A stretch of DNA of 64,000 nucleotides, from the NCBI RefSeq assembly GCF_009727055.1, contig NC_052350.1, forward strand, positions 31,038,789-31,102,788, given 5' to 3'. Origin of the DNA: Benincasa hispida (Eukaryota > Streptophyta > Magnoliopsida > Cucurbitales > Cucurbitaceae). The notes below the pieces were generated by a model that saw only the letters and a program-made list of their open reading frames with translations, was not told where the DNA came from and searched no databases. The position numbers and the translations under genes are program-made. Position 1 is the first letter of the stretch. The number at the start of each line of letters is the position of its first letter. Below, one piece after another: positions 47,346-59,417 of this stretch.

Positions 47346-49009
47346 TGATAATGGGCAGAAATGCACGTTATCATAGTGCTAAGTTCTTAAACAATGTTGG
47401 CTTGCATTGATAAAATATGTTAAATTGTGTCTAAAAAGCATCACATTCATAATATTGCGGTAGCATGCGTTCATCGCATAGAAACAGTTGATTTTTGTAT
47501 TTTTATGCAGAATATGTGTTGACGCAAGGCGAAAATTGCGATCATAGGAAATCATTGGTCGAGCGTAGCATTATCGCAAGGCTTTGCGGTGATCATGTTC
47601 ACAAACATTTGCTCAAGAAGGATTGCCACAACTTGGTCGACGCAATATGGTGGGCGCATCTGGGTGAAAGGCTAATTAATCACGATGGGACAGAAAGTTG
47701 ATGTCAGTCAAATCTGAATTAAGTTGACAGCCGCTAACGATAACAAGTACATTCAGCTTTCCGGTGACAAATATTTGGCGCATCAGTCTGGGAATTAAAG
47801 TCGTCCCATCTGTGCAATCATGAGAGAGAAATCGTCGTTTACCCTGGGTGTTCTATAAATACCAAGGGCAACCTTCAGAAAAGGGGGTTCGAAAGTTGAT
47901 ACGTTTGGATCGCACGTCTTTGTTCATAGTTTTCCTTTCGTTTTAAGGCAGAGCGAGAGAAGAGTAGTGATGTCAGAGATCGCTCAGGGCAACTCGAGAA
48001 AGAACCTTGAGGCATAGAAGCAGAGAGCTTACCGACTCTCGCGAGAGCGAGATTATCTTTTGAACACGAGTAGAAAAACAGTGTAAAAGTCTGGGCAGCA
48101 AGAGATTGCTACCAGGCTCTTTATTCTATTCTTGCATTGTTGTTTTGTACCTCATCTCTACATTTATACAATGGAAGTTCTTATTCTACATCTGTTCATT
48201 CTCCTAGTACACATGAGTAGCTAAACTAGTCGAATGGGTTGAGAAGAACTAAGCTAACATAACCTAGGAAGTTCATTGCTTACGATTATCTTGTGTTATG
48301 TTGTGCCAAATACCCCTTTAGAGCTACTTGAGAGAGAGTTTGAAGAAAGAACCTAAGCCTCGAGAGAGATAGGTTAAAATCTAGACTTGAGAGAGCAAGA
48401 TTAGAACTGCATAAACAAGAGATAGGGACTTAAAGATAAGCTCTGTTTGTCAACCTGCATCGCATGTATCCTAGAGATAGGAATGATATTATGTGGTCGC
48501 CTTATTTATGTGTGTGTCGTTCTGTCATCGCATAAATAAGAATAGAGGCTTATGTGTAGGTCCTATAGACTTATCGCATATTAGCATGCGTTTTAGCATT
48601 AGAAGTCGTAGCATTCGCATCGAGAGATGGTTTACTATTGTATGCATGTTGCATGGTCGCAAAGCATGAACGCATCTTAGGAAGTGTTAGCTGAAACCCT
48701 TCTCAACCCATTCACTGCATACTCATCGCATTTCCTGTTTATTCAACTATTTTCAAACTCCGCCGCATTTGTTTATATTTTCATTATCGCAAACAACAAC
48801 CTCAATAACTATTTATTTATTTGGTTACCGCAAAGTTTTCATAAAAATTACCATCGCAACCTGTTTTCACAAGTCCCTGAGTTCGACCCTGGACTAACTA
48901 GGAAACTCAATGGAGTTTACACTTGCATTCTACTGAGGAAACTTGAGTGCTCAATGCAATTTCATCATCACATATCATCCACATTTCCACATCGTAAAAT
49001 CAAGCATCA
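47346..49009 (+). repeat. G2 3' LTR (1,664 bp)
   Basis: It starts TGATAATGGG and ends AAGCATCA, followed directly by the target duplication CTTGA. Boundaries and length agree with the 5' LTR. Confidence 0.93.
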
Positions 49010-50641
49010 CTTGATGGCATCGAGGAGAGGAATATTTATCTCAACCCTTCTAAACATCTCTAAAAGCTTCTTATCCTTGTCTACAATTGCTTCCTTTGGC
49101 CTAGCAAACCTGGAAGGAAAAGAGGCTTTAGGTACATATGCATCTAAAGAGGGATAAGGGTGAGAAGATACTCCCTGTTTATTTTGTGGTGGTAAGACTT
49201 TCGAATTTGCAAAAGAAGAAATTCCTGGATTTTCCAATTCTGGCTCTTTAGCTGGCTCGACAGGTGGCTCCAACTCCTTGCAACTCCTCAATGTGATTGC
49301 ACTAACATTTTCTTTTATATTAGATTCAGGCTGGGATGGAAGTTTGCTAGACTGTCTCTCCAATCTACTCATAGAGGTGGCTAGCTGTGAGACTTGGGTT
49401 CCCAAAGATTCAATGATCTTCTTTGTATCCTACTGAAAATGAAAAGAATTATCAACAAGACTTTTAACAATGTCTTCTAAGGACATACCTGAACCAGACG
49501 AAGCCTCGTGATTAGGTTGGGCTTGCTCATTCTGTCCTCCCCATTTGAAGTTTGGGTGGTCTCTCCACCTAGGATTTTAGGTTTAACTAAATGGGTCCCA
49601 CCGTCTATTTTTCCCATTATAATTGTAGCCTCCAACGACATTTACCTCAGGAATTGCTCCTTGCAGAGCGCTTGGGCAAGTCAGCTGAATGGCCAGTTCC
49701 ATGACATACTTGGTAAACGGTAGTAGGCTGTCCAATCTCCACTTTCGCCAACTATTTCACAATAGAAACTAAGTTAGATATTTCTTTCTTAAGTTCACTT
49801 ACCTTATTGGTGGACTTTACACTGATTGCAGCTCTAGTTCCAAACTGTTGAGAATTTTCTGCCATAGTAGTTGTCAGGTTCATTACCTCAGCCGAGGTGT
49901 TATTGACTAAGGCTCCTTCTGTAATTGCATCTATACTGCTTTTGTCAGTTTGCATCAATCGCTCATAAAAATACTGGATCAAGAGTTGGTTTGAGATCTG
50001 ATGATGGGGGAACTTGGCACAAGTCTTTTTTAATCATTCCCAATACTCATAAAGGGTCTCTCCATCAAACTGCATCTTTTTTATGCTAACAGCTTGGGAT
50101 GCTGGAAAGAATTTCTCCAAGAACTGTCTCTGTAGTTTTTCCCAGGACGGATGCTTCCAGGCGGAAGAATATAGAGCCATTCCTTGGCATCTCCCTTCAA
50201 TGAAAAGGGGAATGCCCTGATATTGATCTGCTCTTGAGTCACCTCATTGAGTTTCATTCCATTGCACACGACATAGAATTCCTTCAAATGTTTGTGCAGG
50301 TCTTCGCCCTACAGACCTGAAAAGTCAGGAAGTAAGTGAATTAAGCCAGATTTAAGTTCAAAGTTACCTGTTGTCTCAAGATAGGCAATGTACAAGGGCT
50401 ACTGAGTGAAGTTACGGGTTGCAAGCTCCTTGAGGGTCTTTTCTCGTTCGGCCATTTCTGGAAAATTTTCAAGGATGTCTCCTTCAAATGTGTCTTTAAC
50501 ACGAATCTCACTGTCAAGAGTAGCCTGTTGTCTCCTTTCTCTTTTGATTCTCCGCTCCTCCCTAGAGATCTCTGCAAAGTACAATTCTCTAGCACCCTTG
50601 GGAGTGTAGGTCATGCACCAAAAGAGAAAATTGATTAGCAA
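49010..50641 (-). pseudogene. G3 gag, decayed
   Basis: Minus-strand frames from 50641 leftwards: an Arg/Glu-rich start (EISREERRIKRERRQQ), then ELATRNFTQ, and after a stop NFELKSGLIHLL, HLKEFYVVCNGMKLNEV and IRAFPFSLKGDAKEWLYILPPGSI, the gag core at 50081-50287. A frameshift follows. The region 49752-49982 lies before the zinc-knuckle area, and 49405-49010 ends with EVNIPLLDAIK-type sequence, which continues at 38828. This gag is divergent from the G1/G2 gag, so G3 belongs to a different family of the same branch. Confidence 0.83.
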
Positions 50642-50684
50642 AGATAAACACTACAAGTTTCAAAAATTAAGAATTTTGTTGGCT

Positions 50685-50702
50685 CCTCGGCAACGACACC
50701 AA
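50685..50702 (-). other. Primer-binding site, tRNA-Asp type (G3)
   Basis: On the minus strand TGGTGTCGTTGCCGAGG, with three transitions from the plant tRNA-Asp site. It lies two bases inside the LTR edge at 50705. Confidence 0.82.
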
Positions 50703-50704
50703 TT

Positions 50705-51652
50705 TGACAGATTGTATCTTACGGTGTCGCTCCTGAAAGACGATCGTGCAAATGAATTTACATGCACCGAACAAACCCTTTATACTAACTAGTAGTACAA
50801 GTAACAAATTTGGGGTCAAACCACAGAGAGCCAAATATGGATTCCTAAAATGTTGGAAATTGTAGGAAGTAACCAATAGGGGGTTTGTGAAAATTGTTAA
50901 AATAAATTGTGAAAGCGAAAATTGTGCAATGTAAACAATTGAGAAAATTTATTATCAAACAAATACTTAGCTTGGGTAATTATAATCAATTCATTCCTCA
51001 TTATTTCTATCGTGGACTACTCAGAGGATACATGAGATTATTTAAATTAAAAACTTAGTCTACTCGATTAGAATCCTAAACGGTAGTCCATAAAATCAAG
51101 TTAATTAAGAGAAAAGCGAGAATCCTTAACCAATCAATTAATCAACAAACATTAAGATTCAAGGCAAAACTAAGCCAATTGAATAAGAAAGTCAAAATAT
51201 CGAAGAAAGGGGAAGTTGCAAGAGAGGAACTTTGTGTAAATTCGTGATAAAATGTGTAAGCGGCTAAGGTTTACATATAAAAATTGCGCCAGTGTTGTGG
51301 CGCTACAAGAAAAGTGGCCTCTCGGGTTAAAGCACAGTGTCACAGTGCAACAGTACTGCGAACGCGTACGCTAGCCGTCAAACTTCGTAGTGTTGTGGTG
51401 CTTCTTTATATCAAGAAAATGTATACTACTGGTTTGAGCACCGTGACACCAGCCTCCTTTGCCCTCTTCTTGCTTTAGTTGATGCTCTAAGTCTCTATAT
51501 TAGCATGTTTTAACCCAAAACTGACTATAAACATTGGTTCTACCCAAATTATACTCAATACCTATAAAATTAGGAAATAAACATATAAACTACAAGAATG
51601 ATGTCGAATTAAGTAGAGACATTTGGCCTAATATTATACAAACACCTTATAA
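50705..51652 (-). repeat. LTR copy D (right) next to the G3 PBS
   Basis: The left 470 bases closely resemble the start of the next LTR copy (51653 on) and of the G3 3' LTR (32403 on). The right part, up to ccttataac at 51652, has another U3 that instead matches 32290-32402. Hence this LTR, and not the C type, touches the PBS. TATA-like sequence lies near 51272-51282. Confidence 0.75.
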
Positions 51653-52693
51653 CTGACGGATCATATCTTACGGTGTCACTCCTGAAAGACGGCCGTGCAA
51701 ATGAATTTATATGCACTGAACAAACCCTTTATACTAACTAGTAGTACAAGTAGCATGTCCGGGGTCGAACCATAGAGAGCCAAATATGGATTCCTAAAAA
51801 GTTGAAACTTGTAGGAAGTAACCAATGGGGGGGTTTGTGAAAAATGTTAAAATAAATTGTGAAAGCGAAAATTGTGCAATGTAAACAATTAAGAAAATTT
51901 ATTATCGAACAAAAACTTAGCTTGGGTAATTATAATTCAATTCATTTCTCATTAATTCTATCATGGACTATTTGGAGGATACATGAGATTATTTAAATTA
52001 AAAACTTAGTCTACTCGATTAGAATCCTAAACGGTAGTCAATAAAATCAAGTTGATTAAGAGAAAAGCAAGAATCCTTAACCAACCAATTAATCAATAGG
52101 CATTGATATTCAAGGCAAAACTAAGCAAATTAATCAGTTTCCATCGTCTAATTAATTAATTGATTGAAATTTATCTAAGTTAGAAAGTAAATGCTTGCTA
52201 ATTGGAATCCCAAATTAACACAACAAACCTTCTTAACTCATGCTTCTAGGTGACAACTACCGAACAATTACAAATTAGGGTCAATCAAAGCAATCAATTT
52301 AACATGCATAGCTAATTTATCAGATTATCCCATACACGAAAATTGAAGAATATGCTCAAGATAAATTTCATAAAATTCATAATAAAACTCACAGAATTAC
52401 AAAAAAAGTCTCAAGAATTAAATTGGAATGAAATTAAATTAACAAACCCAAGATAAGTTCTTGCCCTTTAGCCACGGAACATGTCGAAAATCAACACGAT
52501 TGGCAAAAGGGGAGAACTTATTACAAAAACTAAAAGAAAAAGAGAAGCTAGGAAAGAGGCTACAACGGTCAAAATCGGAAGAAGAAGAGATGAGATGGGA
52601 TGATTTTGGCTGAACCCCAAGGGTTCCTTTTATAGGCCAGTCGCAACATCGCAACACTAGGGAGAGTGTTGCAACGCTCGGTTGCATCGCGCG
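51653..52693 (-). repeat. LTR copy C (right), truncated by a solo LTR
   Basis: It starts TGACGGATCATATC and is closer to the G3 3' LTR at 32403 than to copy D. It includes the TATA-like site (52627-52636) and palindromes (gtgttgcaacgct at about 52668-52680). It stops at 52693 where a solo LTR is inserted. A short continuation, ttgggggattcacgtcaaa, is visible at 55471-55489, after which the LTR is lost. Confidence 0.8.
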
Positions 52694-55466
52694 TGTCACA
52701 CCCCCTCCTAGACTATTCTCTTAGCTTAGGCAAAGACATGACAGCAACATTTATCAACCCTTTTATAACACTTACTGCCTATTAAACGTATTTAAGTAAT
52801 CTGATAACAACATATAATCTCAAACATAGCGGTTTACCACTATGGCCAAACAACATCCAACATTAAACATTAAACATTAAACATTTACAGAATTTACAAC
52901 ATAAGTTTTATGAGTCCCAACTCCCAAACTTAGTCCCTATATGCAACAACAACACGTGTACAAAATATTTACAGTAACCATCTAGCTGATAGGTTACTAG
53001 AATTCCTGACTTTATGTGGCAGAGCAGAAGCAGAGTTATCTTCGGAGGATTTGATCGTTACCTGGGAAAAGAAAACATTTAAAAACAGGGTGAGCTACTA
53101 GCCCAGTGAGTGACTCAAGAAAGAAAAATAGGTTCTCATGCTTAAGTCTCAATAAAGAGATCATACTGAAACATAAGTCTTTACAGTAACCTTGTATTGA
53201 AATGTAAATTTTCCAAGCACTAAACATGTAAAGTTGCTATCATCATAAGTCATTAAGCTGAACCTTAGTTGAGAGTGACTTTGATATGGTTAAATCCCAA
53301 CGTCAAACCTTAGTCAAGAGAGAACCCTTTTGCTCAATCTCTCGACGTCTAATTACCTACGTGCACGTGGTTATAACTAAGTATCATCATACCTTAGGTA
53401 CTATAGCTCGAATACCTTCTCCAAGTCCTTCAATATCGAGCTTGAAGTAACATTAATCCTACTAAGACTTATTCTTTAAAGCATGTATACCTAAATGCAT
53501 AGTAACATGTCTTTAAAGGCTCTAACGCATGCTTTGTGCATATGAAAAAACATAAATAGTTTTACAACATTCTTTCATACATGGCATGCTTTTGGAAAAC
53601 ATAAACTCATACTTTGCTTGGAAAAACTACTTTGTAAAATAGCTAGCATGAGAATAATCTTTCTTAAAATCATGGATTCTTTAAAATTATTACAAATACT
53701 TAGTCACTCACAACTTTAAGGCTACTTCTTAAAGGTTGATATGCTTCTAGCAACGGTGTCAATCCTGTGGACACAATAACATATATTTAGCTATTATCAA
53801 TGGTCTCCCTTTTGAGACTAACTCTTAATTAAGCTTGCGTTTAGCCTTCCCTAGAAGACTTTTACTCAAATACATACCTGGCTATAGGTCGAGCACTTAG
53901 AAATTTCCTTGAGATTTAGGTTCTTGCTATGCAGGCAACACACCTCACCAACACATTCCCACTATGCAACCAACACTTGCTCTAAGTGTTCCTTCAACTG
54001 CACATGGTCATTCACATAAACATCTATTTGTTTTAGTCTTCAACGCAAGCCTTCTCAGCCCAAACATCAGGTTAAACGGATAGGAGTGCTCAACCCTTCG
54101 TCTGCCCGTGCATCTATTTTGAGTTGCCTACTTATTCAACCCAAGCAACTGCCTGCTTGTTCACAGAATTCCATATTCAAACTTCTTCATCAGTAACTCA
54201 AATTCGAAAGCTTATCTCAAGAAACTTCCTTCTACAAGCTTGTTTAGAATTGTATTAGAAGCTTACCTTACAATTTCAGCTTAAAATTCCTTGTAGTTCG
54301 ACCTGGAGCCTCAATTCTTCATCGATGACCTAGATTCGCCCATGAATTGAACCTCTTGTCACTTTCTTCCTTCTCCGACCTTATTCTGGTGAGATCTTCA
54401 TCCAGTAGCCTGGCCTCTGAAACTATACTCACATAGCTTTCCAACAACACCAAGAACTCTTAATTTGCATGGAGGAATTGTTCAAACTGACCTTTTGAAG
54501 TTCGTCTTCCCTTTTATACTACCACCCACCGTCTTTCATGAATTCTTATCATGACACCTCCACCTTAAGTGGGCTTAACTCACGAGAATAGGACAGCTGG
54601 TGCCCCTAATCGATGGTTTTAGGTTTATTACTTTACCTACTATCAATGCATATCTTCAACTAAGTTCAATGCACACCATAGTTCTCACACAAGCCTACTC
54701 CAACGCATGTGCCTCGTGCCTTGGCCTCCTCTTGGCTTCAATCATCATCGCAACTCCAGCCCTTTCAACTTTGCAAAGCTTGACCAATGCAAGCTTTACT
54801 CATCGCATGCCAAGCTTCATCATCGCACACCCAGCCATCGCCCAAGCTACTGCTTGCTTTAACGCTCGAGGCTTGTCTTGTCGCAGCCCCCATCGCATGC
54901 TAACCTCCAAGGCCTTGTCAATGCGCTACACCTCAATGCACAGCCTTTCCATCACTTCCCCTCGCGTGCGTATGCTAGGCTTAACGCCCAGTCTCGAGCC
55001 AATGCCACAGCCCCATCAGTCGTGCGTCTTCTCTTTGGCAACACTCAACACCTTCCTACCGCACACATACTAACCTTACAAGACTTGGTTGCCGCATGCC
55101 TTGTCCATGCGTAGGGTTGCTTACGCTCAACATGTCTCCTCTTGGCATGCACATTCCAACGCATGACTTCTCCTCACTCGGCCACACTTGGCTTCCTTAA
55201 GAGCCCAACTAACCTTAAAAGTAAGGCCAATGCTCATGGCTCACCTCCAATGCCCATCACAAGGCCAACTCATGGCTACACACTAACAACACTTAGCCAA
55301 TTTCTAACTTCACCCAAGAGTCAAGCTTCCAAATTTAATCATTTATTCCAACTCTCCACCCTCTTCCTTACAACTAGACATTATTTCTCACATTAACCTA
55401 CTCACCATACTGGTCTCAGTAGTAAACACATACAAGTAGGGAAATTAGGGTTCAGGGTTTACAACA
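52694..55466 (-). mobile_element. Solo LTR, 2.8 kb, gypsy-type ends, minus orientation
   Basis: In minus orientation it starts TGTTGTAAACCCTG at 55466 and ends GGGGGTGTGACA at 52694, ends of the kind seen in large plant gypsy LTRs. A CGCG duplication flanks it (52690-52693, 55467-55470). Removing it rejoins the G3-type LTR sequence. A TATA-like TATAAAAGGGAAG lies near 54510-54520 on the minus strand. The 157-residue frame at 54600-55073 on + is low-complexity (many Leu, Ser, Thr, Ala) without a domain, and I take it as non-coding. Confidence 0.7.
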
Positions 55467-55489
55467 CGCGTTGGGGGATTCACGTCAAA

Positions 55490-55729
55490 TTTCCTAGATC
55501 AATAACACATATAAAGTGAATAAAACTATAATGTTATTTGATTTTATTAATTTAATAAAAGTTAAAAAGAGTTTTAATGGACCTCGTACTACACAAATTT
55601 ATGCTTTTGAGAACAAATACAATAAAATTAACATCAAAGAATTAATATGAAAGGACAATACATAAAATAATTAAATCATGATGGAATTCTAGGAATTAAA
55701 ATTAGAAAGATGATATTCCCAACTCCTAA
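55490..55729. other. AT-rich sequence, nothing recognised
   Basis: No ORF, LTR boundary or repeat is visible. It may be the original flanking DNA into which the solo LTR at 55735 inserted, since ctcat at 55730-55734 is shared with 57528-57532. Confidence 0.4.
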
Positions 55730-55734
55730 CTCAT

Positions 55735-57527
55735 TCTGGGGATTTATGTCCTAAATCTAGTGTATCTTGTGGTTTATAGTTTTGTTAATACAAATTATTT
55801 GTCTAATCAGAGATATCTTATTTATCTAATAAAATCAAAGGTATTTTATCCTTGTAACAATACGGATACAACCCACTTTGTAATTGTTACATGAGATGTA
55901 AATGTTACAAACGATATGAACCATATTGTTCATGTAGAGACATGTGAGTAGGGTATCCTGTATAAATGAGTTTATACATAGACTAGACTGCGAAATAATT
56001 AGTTTCTCTTCATAACATCGTTATTTGAAGAAACTAATATCTCAGTAGGATGACTATAGAAGACTTGACCTTAATCCAAAGTGAGTGGTGAACTCCTGTT
56101 TATGACGGCAGTCCTTGATCTGTATGGGTGAGAGTGACCATGACAGCCGATTCAATAAGCTTACTATTTTGGGGATTTATTTTATTAGGGAGTTAGGAAC
56201 ACAACTACACAAGATGAAATTTACTCATTCCCATCCCTTGAGAAAGTAGATAAATTACTCCCTTAATAGATGGTTCTAGGTCTTGAACAATGAGACCTCA
56301 ACCTCTCACTGGCCCGAGAGGTGTTAGTTTATAGTTGGACTATAAACTATTTGTTCATTAGAGAAATCAGTGGTACTTAAGAAGTTAGATATAACTACAG
56401 GGATAAAGTGGTAATTTGACCCAACTGTTGTTATGAGCGATTTGTGAATGGTCGACTCACTGTTGATTGCTTATATTCATGGACACAGAAATATATCTAT
56501 AGTGCGAAAAGTACAACTATTGGTCTTTAGTGAAGTGATCGATACTTAATGAATATTGATTAATTGGATTAAAGGAGTTTAATCAATTAATCTCATATCA
56601 TTGAAGCTTTTAATCTATAGGTCCATAAGGTCCATTTGTTAGATCAAGGATAGTAATGAAGAATGATTTAAATTGTTCAAATAAAATGCGGGAATTTTAT
56701 ATTAATGAGATTAATATATAATGGTTAATTATAGATGTGATCTATAATCCAAATTATGTATGAGAGATATATTTGAATAAGATTTAAATATTAGATACAT
56801 ATGAATTAGATTCATAAAGAGATGTATATATATAAATATGTTATATTTATATGTTAATTAACTCCATATTAAATATGATTTAATATATTTACTTAACTAA
56901 TTAATTAATGGTTAATTAATTGATTAGAAATAATGGAGATTGGAGGTTAACATAAATATATAATATTTATGATGATTAATTAAATGTATATTAGATAGGA
57001 TTTAATATATGTTATTTAATTAATGTGTCAATTAATTAAATAATATTATTTAATTAATTAGCACTAAGGGCGTAAAAGGAAATTCTTAAAGAAGGGGTTA
57101 ACCCTTCTCCATATAAATAGATCCTTATAGCTATTTTAGGTAACGTTTTGATATCATGCAAAAACCTAGCCTCCACCTTTTCTCTAACTTCTCACTAGAA
57201 TTCTCTACCCTTTTCCTCCTCAAGGTTCTTGGAGACCACACTTCCAAGTTCTTTGAATCCTAGAGGATAGCAAGGTAATCTCGTTGGTGGTGTTCTTCTA
57301 CGTTAGAGAAGTTTGAGATTATTGACAATGATGGAAGAAGAAAACTAGAGGAATCAACAAAGGTAAGTTGTGACTTCTCCTATTCTTCCTTTGTCAAGCA
57401 TGCCTATGTTTTATTTGAATGTTCATCCTACAAATGCATGATTTGTTTTCTATTTTTTGTTTCTTTAAAAATCAATTATCTAAATGCAAGGCGTTCACAC
57501 GCTTCCGCTGGGGATTCGATCCCTTCA
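55735..57527 (+). mobile_element. Copia solo LTR with perfect TSD
   Basis: Collinear, in inverted orientation, with the LTR at 22929-24810. It starts with a decayed TG (tctggggatttatg) and ends GATCCCTTCA. CTCAT stands on both sides (55730-55734 and 57528-57532), an exact 5-bp duplication. There is no PBS or internal region. Confidence 0.88.
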
Positions 57528-57532
57528 CTCAT

Positions 57533-59246
57533 ATCTATTCCATTCCTTAGTTTCCTCTACACTTCAAAATATGGAAAATATTCATCTCAACTAACTACTC
57601 TTCAGGCACATACTTAATCCTAACAATTATCTTTGAAGAAAAATCTTGAAAAAAAATTATTAAATAAAAAACAATGAAGAACACAAATTCCGAACACAAG
57701 ATACATAAAAAATACACTAATGAACATGAGAAGATAATATTTAGTCGATTTCATTAATGATAAGATTACCGTATGGTGGAATAAAAGGAATCGAGGAAAG
57801 AACATTTTGTACTAAATCAAACATAATATGCATATATTCATACCTTTACGTGACATCGTTGAAAGATCTCGTATCGAAATCACCCACATTGCTCATCAAA
57901 TAATAGTGAAGATCAGAAGAAAAATGATATCGATAACCGCCATTCTAAGGAATCAAAATCAAAGTAAAGAAATGAAATGAAAGATTCTCCCCATTTTGCG
58001 CCTTTTATATTTATATGTAATATACATATTCTTTGTAGAAAGTCCTTACACGTTATTTCGACGTCTACAATTAAATCTTTCAACTGACCCCTACATATTT
58101 TTTTCTCACTCTCCTTCCATTTGCCCCTGAAACAAATAATTATATGAGATATCCTGAATAAAAAAGTCAGAGATAACAAAATGTTTCTAAAAACCATCAA
58201 AATCTTAGGGAGAATACTGAAACTCGGTAAAAAAATGCCAATTTCTCTCGAGATTAAATCTTTTATGAACAATCTCTAGGCACTATGCATAAAATCTTGG
58301 GCGAGATTATTGTGTTCACATCGAGCTTACGTAACCAACCACACAAACCACTTTTTTTAATAGCATGTATTTTAGAAACCAAACATATTTAATAAAAGGG
58401 AAGATCGAGATATGTACTTGTTTTTGTGATTTTATGCAAAGAGATGTGTTGCGAAAGAGAAATAAACCCCAAAATGTGAGAGTGAGAAATTTAGAACCAA
58501 AACTTGTAGAGTCAGCCAAATTATGGGTTTCTAACGGTGACATAATAATAATAGGATAATATAATATTTGAGGGCATAATGGTAAAACTAATATTTTATT
58601 AATGAATCCAAACATGTGGTCGAATACAAATTTTCAAGTTTCTTACACAAGATGACCTTAGAAAAACTATTTTAACGAGCTTTGAAAAACCGTACTGGTT
58701 TTTTTAATGTTGATACTTGAGAAGATTATTTTTGACAATTTCTCAAAAATTCAACTCTATTTTTACAAAACATTACACTTGTTTGCAAATACTTTTTTTT
58801 CAAACAACTTTTTTTTAAGATACTTAGGGGGCGTTTGGGACAAGGATTATCATCAAAATATAATAACCACCTCTTGCTATAGTAAAAAATATTTCAAAAC
58901 CTCAAATTAACTACGGTCAACACTATTTCAAAACCCCACGTGCTACTATATTTACTATTTACTATCGTTTTATTATTTTATATTCATCATTTTTTTTTAT
59001 TATTTGCTAAATATTTACTATTTCCTTCCTCATAATTTATACCCTAAATACAAACTATCATAATCGAACCATAATAACCTAGAAGTATCCAAATGCCTAT
59101 TTAATAACTAATACATTACCCCAACTCCAATCCCTAGGCGGTTGAGCCGCCGCCCGAAAAATTGGGTGCAACCAAATTTAGAGGGAAGGTCACCCCGCCA
59201 GTTACAATCGAAAAGCTCAGTCTGTTCTGTTCCAATCTCAAAGACA
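57533..59246 (+). other. AT-rich non-coding region upstream of the CSL4-like exon
   Basis: No convincing ORF. Its last part (from about 59142) is the 5' UTR of the CSL4-like exon. An in-frame upstream ATG at 59142 gives 35 additional residues with no family similarity. A MITE-like segment is described separately at 58824-59097. Confidence 0.4.
58824..59097. mobile_element. Possible MITE with GGGGGCGTTTGG end
   Basis: The left end reads ttagggggcgtttgggacaagg. The right end, ccaaatgcctattta, is a diverged inverted match to gggcgtttgg. This end sequence is common among plant MITEs near genes. The core is AT-rich, with no ORF. The duplication is not clear. Confidence 0.45.
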
Positions 59247-59417
59247 ATGAAAGAAGGCGAGGAAGAGACTACTGAGTTCGTCACTCCAGGTGAAGTTCTC
59301 GGAATCTTTTCCGACTTCAGACCTGGAAGAGGCGCTTATGTCTTCAACAACACTGTTTATGCTTCTCTTTCTGGTTTCCGCCGCACTATTCCTCCTCCCA
59401 CCGACTCTTCGGATCTA
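59247..59417 (+). CDS. CSL4: Exosome complex subunit CSL4-like, exon 1 (partial gene)
   Basis: The 57 codons from ATG 59247 read MKEGEEETTEFVTPGEVLGIF, then SDFRPGRGAYVFNNTVYASL and SGFRRTIPPPTDSSDL. The PGEVLG, GRGAYV and YASLSGFRRTI blocks correspond to the N-terminal domain of plant CSL4, a cap subunit of the RNA exosome, which degrades and trims RNA in nucleus and cytoplasm. The frame ends at a possible splice donor, GTACAA at 59418. No downstream exon (expected VEVTGHKAHG-like) is seen before the LINE at 59815. The upstream in-frame ATG at 59142 is possible but lacks family support. From memory of the family, not a search. Confidence 0.72.

Larger units (their letters stand above)
38829..49009 (+). 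mobile_element. Ty3/gypsy element G2 (Athila-like), full length with perfect TSD
   Basis: A complete 10.2-kb element: 5' LTR 38829-40502, PBS 40509-40526, gag, protease, RT, RNase H and integrase, untranslated 3' region with motif repeats, polypurine tract, and 3' LTR 47346-49009. Target duplication CTTGA at 38824-38828 and 49010-49014 is exact. It lies in the opposite orientation inside G3. Coding frames are broken and key residues of protease and RT are changed, so it would depend on helpers. A sequencing adapter lies in its gag at 41239-41276. Confidence 0.95.
32403..52693 (-). mobile_element. Ty3/gypsy element G3 (Athila-like), minus strand, split by G2
   Basis: Order on the minus strand: LTRs (right side), PBS at 50702-50685, gag (50641 to 49010), then after G2 protease, RT, RNase H and integrase (38828 to 35185), an untranslated region, a polypurine tract and the 3' LTR (33860-32403). 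The reading frame is restored across G2: gag ends in the block INIPLLDAIKQ on one side and continues ILKYAKFLKELC on the other. All domains are broken. The right-hand end carries two LTRs in tandem, and the right LTR is itself cut at 52693 by a solo LTR. Confidence 0.85.

Noticed and set aside
54600..55396. Open frames of 157, 78 and 84 residues, rich in Leu, Ser and Thr
   Set aside because: They lie inside the 2.8-kb solo LTR, overlap each other in different frames, and show no domain. The LTR reads as non-coding in the other orientation with a TATA-like site.
59142..59246. Upstream in-frame ATG extending the CSL4-like protein by 35 residues
   Set aside because: The extension has no similarity to the family, and the start at 59247 agrees with the usual length before PGEVLG. 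It is kept as a possibility only.
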